7,574 nucleotides of DNA from Clostridiales bacterium (GTDB taxonomy: Bacteria > Bacillota > Clostridia > Oscillospirales > Oscillospiraceae): positions 1 through 7,574 of the forward strand of contig JAHZFC010000088.1 in assembly GCA_019421525.1 (NCBI GenBank), in the 5' to 3' direction. This document shows, piece after piece, positions 1 through 5,255 of the stretch. Below the pieces are notes generated by a model that was not told the DNA's origin, made no database searches, and saw nothing but the letters and a program-made list of their open reading frames with translations. A program made the translations under genes and the position numbers. Each line of letters begins with the position of its first letter. Position 1 is the stretch's first letter.

Positions 1-748
1 CGTTGTGGGCCATGAGGCGGTTGGGATGGGCCCGCTCCCAGGAGGGATCGGTATTGGTGGAGAACCGGGAGTGGACCAGGGCCAGGGCGGAGCCGTACTC
101 CGGGCTCTGGAGGTCGGGATAGAAGGCCCGCAGCTGGTCGACCAAAAACATCCCCTTGTACACGATGGTCCGGCTGGAGAAGGAGGCCACATAGGTGTTG
201 TCGTTGGACTGCTCGAACACCCGGCGGGCCACGTAGAGCTTCCGGTCGAAGTCCAGCCCCTGGGCCACACCCTCCGGGCGGCGGACAAAGCCCTGCTCGA
301 AATAGGGCATTTTGGCCCGGGCCTTCTGGCCCAGGATGTCCGGACAGACGGGCACCGTCCGCCAGCCCAAAAACTCCATGCCCTCCTTGGCCACGATGAC
401 CTCGAACATCTTCTTGGCCTGGCTGCGCTTGAGGGTGTCCTGGGGGAAGAAGAACATGCCCACGCCGTAGTCCCGCTCCCCGGGCAGCGTAAAGCCCGCC
501 TCCAGCGCCGCCTGGGAGAAGAACCGGTGGGACACCTGGAGCAGGATGCCCACGCCGTCGCCGGTCTTGCCCTCCGCGTCCTTGCCCGCCCGGTGCTCCA
601 GCTTTTCCACGATCTTCAGCGCGTCGTCCACCACCTGGTGGCTGGGCCGTCCCTTGATGTCCACCACCGCGCCGATGCCGCAGGACTCATGCTCAAAAGA
701 GGGGTCGTACAATGGCCCCCTGATCTGCTGAACTTGCTGTACCTTCAT
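1..748 (-). CDS. gltB: Glutamate synthase large chain, N-terminal part (runs off the left edge)
   Basis: The 249 visible residues are the N-terminal glutaminase domain of the large (alpha) subunit of glutamate synthase, which moves the amide of glutamine onto 2-oxoglutarate to give two glutamates. After the start the sequence reads LYDPSFEHESCGIG. Cys23 is the expected nucleophile of a class II (Ntn) amidotransferase, so about 22 residues should be removed as a propeptide. Further family marks are the KLEHRAGKDAEGKTGDGVGI stretch (about residues 49-68) and HSRFSTNT followed by RLMAHN at the edge, the glutamine-binding region. The ATG at 748 is preceded by GGAGAGG with an 8-base gap. An earlier ATG nearby is closed at once by TGA. 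The FMN and Fe-S synthase domains must lie outside the window. It follows dapL in the same direction after 143 bases holding a terminator-like stem, and no own promoter is visible. Identity is firm; whether the full gene is intact cannot be seen. Confidence 0.93.
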   Translation of the reverse strand, partial: MKVQQVQQIRGPLYDPSFEHESCGIGAVVDIKGRPSHQVVDDALKIVEKLEHRAGKDAEGKTGDGVGILLQVSHRFFSQAALEAGFTLPGERDYGVGMFFFPQDTLKRSQAKKMFEVIVAKEGMEFLGWRTVPVCPDILGQKARAKMPYFEQGFVRRPEGVAQGLDFDRKLYVARRVFEQSNDNTYVASFSSRTIVYKGMFLVDQLRAFYPDLQSPEYGSALALVHSRFSTNTDPSWERAHPNRLMAHN

Positions 749-769
749 TGGCTCATCCTCTCCATTTCC

Positions 770-838
770 AAAAGACCGGCCCAACAGGGCGCGCAGAAAG
801 GGCGAACCGCCTCTTCCCTGCCCCCCATTGGGCCGGTC
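770..838 (-). terminator. Terminator or attenuator stem in the dapL-gltB gap
   Basis: On the minus strand GACCGGCCCAA (838-828) pairs perfectly with TTGGGCCGGTC (784-774), followed by TTTT (773-770). The 43-base loop can form an inner hairpin around GGCG-GTT-CGCC. The stem ends 26 bases before the gltB ATG and leaves the Shine-Dalgarno site free. It could be the terminator of dapL. Because no promoter is visible between the stem and gltB, it may instead be a leader attenuator read through from dapL. Part of its 5' arm can form an alternative hexaloop hairpin (820-833). The T run is short, so termination efficiency is uncertain. Confidence 0.6.
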
Positions 839-891
839 CTATCTCTATCTTGACCAGCTGCCCCCCGGGGCATACCGGCACCATTTTTGTC

Positions 892-2112
892 TCATCTCAG
901 CATTTTCCCGATCCGCTCCACGGCCCGCCGGGTGTCCTCTGCGTCTCCAAACGCGGTGACCCGGATATACCCCTCTCCGCTGGGGCCGAAGCCCGCCCCG
1001 GGGGTGGTCACCACATTGGCCTCCTGGAGCAGCCGGTCAAAGAACGCCCAGGAGCCCACCCCCTCCGGGGTCCGGACCCAGATATAGGGGGCGTTCACCC
1101 CGCCGGATACGGTCAGCCCGGCCTGGCGCAGCCCCTCCCGGATGACCCGGGCGTTTTCCTGGTAATAGGCGATGGTGGCGCGCACCTGCTCCTGTCCTTC
1201 CGGGCTGTACACCGCCTGGGCCCCCCGCTGGACCACATAGGGCACACCGTTGAACTTTGTGCACTGGCGGCGGTTCCACAGGGCGTTCAGGCTGGCCCCC
1301 TGCCGCTCCAGCGCCTTGGGCACCACCGTGTAGGCGCAGCGGGTGCCGGTGAACCCTGCGGTCTTGGAGAAGGAGCGGAACTCGATGGCGCACGTCTCCG
1401 CCCCTGGGATCTCAAAAATACTGTGGGGGATGTCCGGCTGGGTGATGAACGCCTCATAGGCCGAGTCGAACAGGATCACCGCGCCGTTGGCGTTGGCCCA
1501 GTCCACCCACGCCCTGAGCTGTTCCCGGGTGGCCACCGCCCCGGTGGGGTTGTTGGGGAAGCAGAGGTAGACCAGGTCCACCTTCCCCTCCGGGATGGCC
1601 GGGGCAAAGCCGTTGTCCGCCGTGCAGGGCATATAGACCAGCCTGGTCCAGCGGCCGGAGACCTCGTCATACTCCCCCGCCCGTCCGGCCATGGCGTTGG
1701 TGTCCACATACACCGGGTACACCGGGTCGCACACCGCCACCACGTTGTCCACGCCGAAGATGTCCCCGATGTTGCCGCAGTCGCTCTTGGCCCCGTCGGA
1801 CACAAAGACCTCCTCCGGGGCGATGGGGATGCCCCGGGCGGCGTAGTCGTGCTCCACGATGGCCTGGCGCAGAAAATCGTACCCCTGCTCCGGCCCATAG
1901 CCGTGGAACCCCGCCGCCGTGGCCATCTCGTCCACCGCCGCGTGCATAGCCGCCGTCACCGCCGGGGCCAGGGGCCGGGTCACGTCCCCGATGCCCAGCC
2001 GGATGAGCGTCCGGTCCGGGTTTGCCTGGGAGTAGGCAGTCACCCGGCGGGCGATCTCGGAAAACAGGTAGCTGCCCGGCAGCTTGAGGAAATTTTCGTT
2101 GATGTTGGCCAC
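892..2112 (-). CDS. dapL: LL-diaminopimelate aminotransferase
   Basis: This 406-residue PLP enzyme of aminotransferase fold type I converts L-tetrahydrodipicolinate, with glutamate as amino donor, directly to LL-diaminopimelate. It bypasses the succinylase and acetylase steps of lysine and peptidoglycan precursor synthesis. It begins MANINENFLKLPGSYLF, typical of DapL. SDGAK (105-109) is the phosphate-binding region, FPNNPTG (185-191) and DSAYEAF (216-222) contact the cofactor, and Lys250 in SFSKTAGFTGTR is the Schiff-base lysine. Arg384 in GYIRVTAFG should bind the substrate carboxylate. Length is normal for the family. The start is GTG at 2112, with GGAGGG six bases upstream. It follows dapF, whose product acts next on LL-diaminopimelate, but it has its own promoter 65 bases upstream. 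The two steps are therefore neighbours without being strictly one transcript. Confidence 0.95.
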   Translation of the reverse strand: MANINENFLKLPGSYLFSEIARRVTAYSQANPDRTLIRLGIGDVTRPLAPAVTAAMHAAVDEMATAAGFHGYGPEQGYDFLRQAIVEHDYAARGIPIAPEEVFVSDGAKSDCGNIGDIFGVDNVVAVCDPVYPVYVDTNAMAGRAGEYDEVSGRWTRLVYMPCTADNGFAPAIPEGKVDLVYLCFPNNPTGAVATREQLRAWVDWANANGAVILFDSAYEAFITQPDIPHSIFEIPGAETCAIEFRSFSKTAGFTGTRCAYTVVPKALERQGASLNALWNRRQCTKFNGVPYVVQRGAQAVYSPEGQEQVRATIAYYQENARVIREGLRQAGLTVSGGVNAPYIWVRTPEGVGSWAFFDRLLQEANVVTTPGAGFGPSGEGYIRVTAFGDAEDTRRAVERIGKMLR

Positions 2113-2176
2113 GTGTATCCCTCCAGTCGGCGCAAATGGCGTTTTATCGATTTAGCTTGCTGAATTTAGTTGTCTT

Positions 2177-2205
2177 ATTTTACCCTAACTTCGCCGTGTG
2201 GTCAA
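2177..2205 (-). promoter_or_regulatory. dapL promoter (sigma-A type)
   Basis: On the minus strand TTGACC (2205-2200) and TAAAAT (2182-2177) are separated by exactly 17 bases. The -35 box overlaps the TGA stop of dapF (2204-2202). Transcription should start near 2170, giving a leader of about 58 bases before the dapL GTG. The leader is AT-rich and carries two copies of CTAAAT 14 bases apart. It is too short for a lysine riboswitch. Confidence 0.8.
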
Positions 2206-2996
2206 TCGGCAAGTTCACCATCAAATACCGTCACCGCCGGGCCGGTCATGAACACATGGCCAGATTTTTCCTCCCAATGGATGGTCAGCTCGCCTCCCAG
2301 CAGACGGACAGTTGCCCGTCTGCCGCACCGTCCGGCAGCGGACAGCGCCGCCACGGCGGCACAGGCGCCGGTGCCGCAGGCCATGGTCTCGCCGCTGCCC
2401 CGCTCCCACACCCGCAGGGCCAGGACATCCGGAGAGAGCACCTGGACAAATTCGGTATTGGTCCGGTCGGGGAAATGGGGCCAATGTTCAAACTCCGGGC
2501 CGATGGCAGCCAGGTCCAGCCCGGCCGGGTCATCCACCTCCACCACACAGTGGGGATTGCCCATGGATACAGGCACACCTGTATAGTGTTTTCCCTTTAC
2601 GGCGATCGCAATGGCGGGCTCGACCGTTGGGATGCCCATGTCCACTGTCACCTCCGACACCTTATCTCCAGTGACGTGTAGGGTGAGCTCCCGCACGCCT
2701 GCCAGAGTCTCCACCGTCAGCGTCCGCTTGCCGGTCAGTCCCTTGTCATAGACGAACTTGCCCACACAGCGGATGCCGTTCCCGCACATCTCTCCTTCCG
2801 AGCCGTCGGCGTTGAACATCCGCATCCGGAAGTCCGCTGTCTGAGAGGGACAGATACAGATGAGCCCATCCGAGCCCACGCCGAAATGCCGGTCCGATAC
2901 CCGTCTGGCCAGCCGGGGCAGATCTCCCGGATCCTGGTGGATCGCATCCACATAGACATAGTCGTTCCCCAGGCCCTGCATCTTGGTGAATCTCAC
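2202..2996 (-). CDS. dapF: Diaminopimelate epimerase
   Basis: DapF interconverts LL- and meso-diaminopimelate without a cofactor, using two cysteines as acid and base. Both are present: Cys71 in EMCGNGIRCVG and Cys207 in MACGTGAC. The N-terminal MRFTKMQGLGNDYVYVD signature, DRHFGVGSDGLI (35-46) and MGNPHCVVEVDD (145-156) are also family-typical. The protein is 264 residues when started at the GTG at 2996. That start is preferred because AAAGGAG lies six bases upstream and the protein then begins exactly at the conserved MxFTKMQG motif. An ATG at 3020 in the same frame would add eight residues (MTWRKERA) that cover the ribosome site itself and have no family counterpart. It lies downstream of the ANTAR gene's terminator with no clear promoter, so its transcription is unresolved. 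Confidence 0.95.
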   Translation of the reverse strand: MRFTKMQGLGNDYVYVDAIHQDPGDLPRLARRVSDRHFGVGSDGLICICPSQTADFRMRMFNADGSEGEMCGNGIRCVGKFVYDKGLTGKRTLTVETLAGVRELTLHVTGDKVSEVTVDMGIPTVEPAIAIAVKGKHYTGVPVSMGNPHCVVEVDDPAGLDLAAIGPEFEHWPHFPDRTNTEFVQVLSPDVLALRVWERGSGETMACGTGACAAVAALSAAGRCGRRATVRLLGGELTIHWEEKSGHVFMTGPAVTVFDGELAD

Positions 2997-3002
2997 TGCG
3001 CG

Positions 3003-3009
3003 CTCCTTT
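3003..3009 (-). promoter_or_regulatory. Ribosome binding site that fixes the dapF start
   Basis: AAAGGAG on the minus strand ends six bases before the GTG at 2996. It sits inside the extension that an ATG start at 3020 would add. This is the main reason for choosing GTG. Confidence 0.8.
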
Positions 3010-3038
3010 CTCCAGGTCATCCCTGGGCAGAAAGATGG

Positions 3039-3075
3039 AAAAAGGGCGGCAGTCAGATCAGGACTGCCGCCCTTT
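3039..3075 (-). terminator. Intrinsic terminator after the glnA-ANTAR unit
   Basis: On the minus strand AAAGGGCGGCAGTC (3075-3062) and GACTGCCGCCCTTT (3054-3041) form a perfect 14-bp stem with a 7-base loop, and the stem base runs into TTTTT (3043-3039). It begins 16 bases after the ANTAR stop codon. This is the strongest terminator in the window. It ends only 42 bases before the dapF start. Confidence 0.9.
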
Positions 3076-3091
3076 CCTCGACCTCATTGTC

Positions 3092-3625
3092 TCACTCGCC
3101 CGCCAAAACGATACGGGCCGTATCCACGAGTTTTGCGCCATTATCCATGCTCTTCTTCTGCAGGAAGCGATGGGCCTGCTCCTCCGTCATATCATGCCGG
3201 TCCATGAGCACCACCTTGGCCTGGTCGATGAGAGCCTGCTCCTCCTCTGTGCGCTGGGGCCGGTGCTGGATCACGAACCGCTGGTTCATCTGGACCAGCA
3301 TCCGCACCGAGGCAAGCAGATCTCCACGCCGCACTGGAGCGGCCAGCTTGAAGATGCCGTCCTCCTCGCACAGCTCCAGGCGGACCTGCGGGGTGATCAT
3401 CAGCATGTAACAGCTGCTGGGAAGGTCCTGGAACAGGTCCTGACAATTCTCATCCGGCAGCTTGAAGCCGCAGATGATGATGTTCAGCCGCTGCTTATGT
3501 ACCGCCCGCTTGACCTCGGCCGCGCTGCGGCAGACCAGACAGGAGGCCACCCCTCCGCTCTCGATGATCTCTTTGATCTTGGCGCTGTTCATCTCGCTTT
3601 CAAAGGCAACGATCACTTTTTGCAA
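3092..3625 (-). CDS. ANTAR-domain RNA-binding regulator with degenerate receiver domain
   Basis: This 177-residue protein has an N-terminal receiver-like domain (about 1-115) and a C-terminal ANTAR domain (about 127-175). The ANTAR part is seen in LIDQAKVVLMDRHDMTEEQA, followed by the alanine-rich helix ending DTARIVL. ANTAR proteins act as transcription antiterminators by binding paired RNA hairpins. The receiver looks unable to take phosphate. The phosphoacceptor Asp position is Gly53 (ICGFKLPDE), the first of the usual acidic pair is Phe8, and the usual Lys before Pro is Ala96. It therefore probably senses something other than a kinase, perhaps by protein contact. It lies 48 bases after glnA in the same direction and just before a strong terminator, so the two are surely co-transcribed. 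Likely targets are the leaders of nitrogen genes, including glnA itself. The start shown is TTG at 3625, with a poorly spaced GGAGGA site. See the separate note on a possible one-base frame problem. Confidence 0.88.
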   Translation of the reverse strand: MQKVIVAFESEMNSAKIKEIIESGGVASCLVCRSAAEVKRAVHKQRLNIIICGFKLPDENCQDLFQDLPSSCYMLMITPQVRLELCEEDGIFKLAAPVRRGDLLASVRMLVQMNQRFVIQHRPQRTEEEQALIDQAKVVLMDRHDMTEEQAHRFLQKKSMDNGAKLVDTARIVLAGE

Positions 3626-3643
3626 GATCCATCACGCTCCTCC
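3600..3643 (-). promoter_or_regulatory. Ribosome site and overlapping 10-codon frame at the ANTAR start
   Basis: GGAGGA (3643-3638) is ideally placed, five bases before an ATG at 3632. That ATG opens a frame of only ten codons, ending in TGA at 3602-3600. The ANTAR frame is different and its first start, TTG at 3625, is 12 bases from GGAGGA. Either TTG is used, the short frame is a coupling leader, or the A5 run at 3621-3617 carries one base too many. Confidence 0.4.
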
Positions 3644-3673
3644 GGCGGAAAATTTTCTGCGTGGGAGGTGAGA

Positions 3674-5011
3674 TCAATAGTTGATCATGTACTTATCCCG
3701 CTCCCAGCTGGAGACACGGGTCCGGTACTCGTCCCACTCGGCCTCCTTGCCGGCGATATACTGGCTCGTCACATGGTCGCCCAGGGTGTTCATGATGAGC
3801 TTATCCTTCTTCATGCACACCAGCGCCTCCTCCAGGGAGCCGGGCAGCGCCTCGATGCCCCGGCGCTTCCGGGTGGCGGGAGTCATGGCGAAGATGTTGT
3901 CGGTGATCTCAGGGGGCGGGGTCATGCCCTTTTCGATGCCGTCCAGGCCGGCGGCCAGACAGACAGCCAGAGCCAGGTAGGGGTTGCAGGAGGGATCGGG
4001 GCAGCGCAGCTCCACACGGGTGGACTGGCCCCGGGCGGCGGGGATACGGATCAGCGCGGAGCGGTTGGAGGCGGACCAGGCCATGTAGCAGGGAGCCTCA
4101 TAGCCGGGCACCAGCCGCTTGTAGGAGTTGACCAGCGGGTTGGTGATGGCGGCCATGCCCTTCATATGGGCCAGGATGCCGGCGATGAAGGAGTAGGCCT
4201 CCTTAGACAGGCCCTTCTCTCCGTCAGGATCGTAGAACACGTTCTTGCCGTTGCGGAACAGGGACATATTGGTGTGCATGCCGGAGCCGTTGATGCCGAA
4301 GATGGGCTTGGGCATGAAGGTGGCGTGCAGGCCGTTCTTCTGGGCCAGGGTCTTGACCGCCAGCTTGAAGGTCATGATGTTGTCCGCTGCGTGAAGGGCC
4401 TCGGCATACTTGAAGTCGATCTCGTGCTGGCCCTGGGCCACCTCGTGGTGGGACGCCTCGATCTCGAAATCCATCTGCTCCAGAGCCAGACAGATCTCCC
4501 GGCGGGTGGATTCGCCGTGGTCCAGGGGGCCAAGGTCGAAGTAGCCGGCCTCGTCGTTGGTCTTGGTGGTGGGCTTGCCCTCCTCATCGGTCTGGAACAG
4601 GAAAAATTCCAGCTCGGGGCCCACATTGAACCGGTCATACCCCATATCATTGGCCTTCTGGATGACTTTTTTCAGCACCTGACGGGGATCGCCCACAAAG
4701 GGGCTGCCATCGGGATTGTACACATCGCAGATCAGTCGGGCCACCTTGCCGTGACTGGGCCGCCAGGGGAAGATGCGGAAGCTTTTGAGGTCAGGATAAA
4801 GATACTGGTCAGACTCGTTGATCCGGACGAAGCCCTCGATCGAGGAGCCGTCGAACATACACTGGTTGTTGACTGCCTTCTCGATCTGGGATGCGGTGAT
4901 GGCCACGTTCTTCAGCTGGCCGAAAATGTCGGTGAACTGGAGCCGGATGAACTTGACGTCCTCCTCTTTCACGATGCGGATCACGTCTTCTTTGGTATAG
5001 CCCATATTCAT
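3674..5011 (-). CDS. glnA: Glutamine synthetase, type I alpha
   Basis: GlnA joins ammonia and glutamate with ATP to give glutamine; the family works as a cytoplasmic dodecamer. The 445-residue product matches the Bacillus-type GSI-alpha form in length and sequence throughout, ending WERDKYMINY. Visible marks are FDGSSIEGFVRI (53-64), the metal ligands in GPELEFF (131-137: Glu133 and Glu135), Glu190 in SHHE, Glu197 in GQHEID and His246 in NGSGMH, and the flap loop NSYKRLVPGYEAP (295-307). Arg63 matches Bacillus Arg62, which is needed for glutamine feedback. The adenylylation site and insert of the beta type are absent, so control should be by feedback and at the RNA level. The ATG at 5011 is chosen because AAAGGGG lies eight bases upstream; an upstream in-frame ATG at 5056 would add 15 atypical residues. 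It has its own promoter and a structured leader, and the ANTAR gene follows it. Confidence 0.97.
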   Translation of the reverse strand: MNMGYTKEDVIRIVKEEDVKFIRLQFTDIFGQLKNVAITASQIEKAVNNQCMFDGSSIEGFVRINESDQYLYPDLKSFRIFPWRPSHGKVARLICDVYNPDGSPFVGDPRQVLKKVIQKANDMGYDRFNVGPELEFFLFQTDEEGKPTTKTNDEAGYFDLGPLDHGESTRREICLALEQMDFEIEASHHEVAQGQHEIDFKYAEALHAADNIMTFKLAVKTLAQKNGLHATFMPKPIFGINGSGMHTNMSLFRNGKNVFYDPDGEKGLSKEAYSFIAGILAHMKGMAAITNPLVNSYKRLVPGYEAPCYMAWSASNRSALIRIPAARGQSTRVELRCPDPSCNPYLALAVCLAAGLDGIEKGMTPPPEITDNIFAMTPATRKRRGIEALPGSLEEALVCMKKDKLIMNTLGDHVTSQYIAGKEAEWDEYRTRVSSWERDKYMINY

Positions 5012-5064
5012 GCTGCTGTCCCCTTTCCACATTTTATAGTTGGAGCCCCTTGGCATAGAACAAA

Positions 5065-5122
5065 TTTCCCCTCTTATGGGAAAAGGCGCTCCGATCCGCT
5101 CAGATCAGAACGCCTTCGTTCT
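5065..5122 (-). promoter_or_regulatory. glnA leader with mutually exclusive hairpins (candidate ANTAR attenuator)
   Basis: Three overlapping hairpins are seen on the minus strand. The first is AGAACG-AAGG-CGTTCT (5122-5107), 6 bp; it can also be read as 5 bp with the six-base loop GAAGGC. Next to it GATC-TGAGCG-GATC (5106-5093) has a six-base loop. The second option extends this hairpin into a 14-bp stem, AAGGCGTTCTGATC with GATCGGAGCGCCTT (5116-5083), containing two G-T wobbles and followed by TTTTCCC. It uses the same bases as the first hairpin, so both cannot form. The third is TTTTCCC-ATAAGA-GGGGAAA (5084-5065), which competes with the foot of the long stem. This is the layout of an attenuator with terminator and antiterminator states. 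The T run is only four, and the loops match the ANTAR A1/G4 pattern only at G4. Confidence 0.6.
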
Positions 5123-5136
5123 CTTGCTATGGGGCT

Positions 5137-5165
5137 AGTATAGTCTCCAAGCCCTGTTTTGTCAA
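5137..5165 (-). promoter_or_regulatory. glnA promoter (sigma-A type)
   Basis: On the minus strand TTGACA (5165-5160, perfect) and TATACT (5142-5137, five of six) are 17 bases apart. The start of transcription should be near 5130, leaving a leader of about 119 bases that begins just before the competing hairpins. No Bacillus-style GlnR/TnrA site (TGTNA-N7-TNACA) is seen over it. Confidence 0.88.
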
Positions 5166-5170
5166 CTGAT

Positions 5171-5235
5171 TTTTGCATCGGTGCAAAATTTTATCGCATT
5201 TTCCGCCTTTTGCACCAGCTAAATATCGCCTTTTG
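5171..5235. repeat. TGCAAAA inverted repeats and CGCCTTTTG direct repeats upstream of the glnA promoter
   Basis: In plus-strand terms TTTTGCA-TCGG-TGCAAAA (5171-5188) is a perfect inverted repeat starting six bases beyond the glnA -35 box. GGTGCAAAA (5180-5188) is inverted again as TTTTGCACC (5208-5216), and CGCCTTTTG occurs directly at 5204-5212 and 5227-5235. The stretch is AT-rich within a GC-rich region and fills the purF-glnA gap. It could be an operator or upstream activation region for glnA. As a terminator for purF it lacks a T tail. Confidence 0.5.
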
Positions 5236-5255
5236 TGAAATTTACCATATCATAT

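Noticed and set aside
5..853. Plus-strand open frame opposite gltB
   Set aside because: Shadow of the gltB glutaminase domain; it also runs through the terminator-like stem before gltB.
748..2163. Plus-strand open frame opposite dapL
   Set aside because: Antisense shadow without ribosome site or family features; dapL on the minus strand is unambiguous.
2113..2201. Possible lysine riboswitch before dapL
   Set aside because: The leader from the promoter is only about 58 bases, far shorter than the roughly 170-base lysine aptamer, and has no strong stems.
3110..3124. Perfect GATACGG-G-CCGTATC palindrome near the end of the ANTAR gene
   Set aside because: It encodes the conserved DTARIV helix, lies inside the coding region with no promoter nearby, and a palindrome of this size is expected by chance about once in such a window.
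3035..5143. Long plus-strand open frame of about 700 codons opposite glnA and the ANTAR gene
   Set aside because: It is a shadow of GC-rich codon use on the other strand. Its product is low in complexity (rich in H, G, L, V) with no recognisable domain, and the opposite strand encodes two clear families.
5166..5255. Intrinsic terminator for purF
   Set aside because: The TGCAAAA inverted repeats could fold, but no GC-rich stem with a T run follows in the purF direction.
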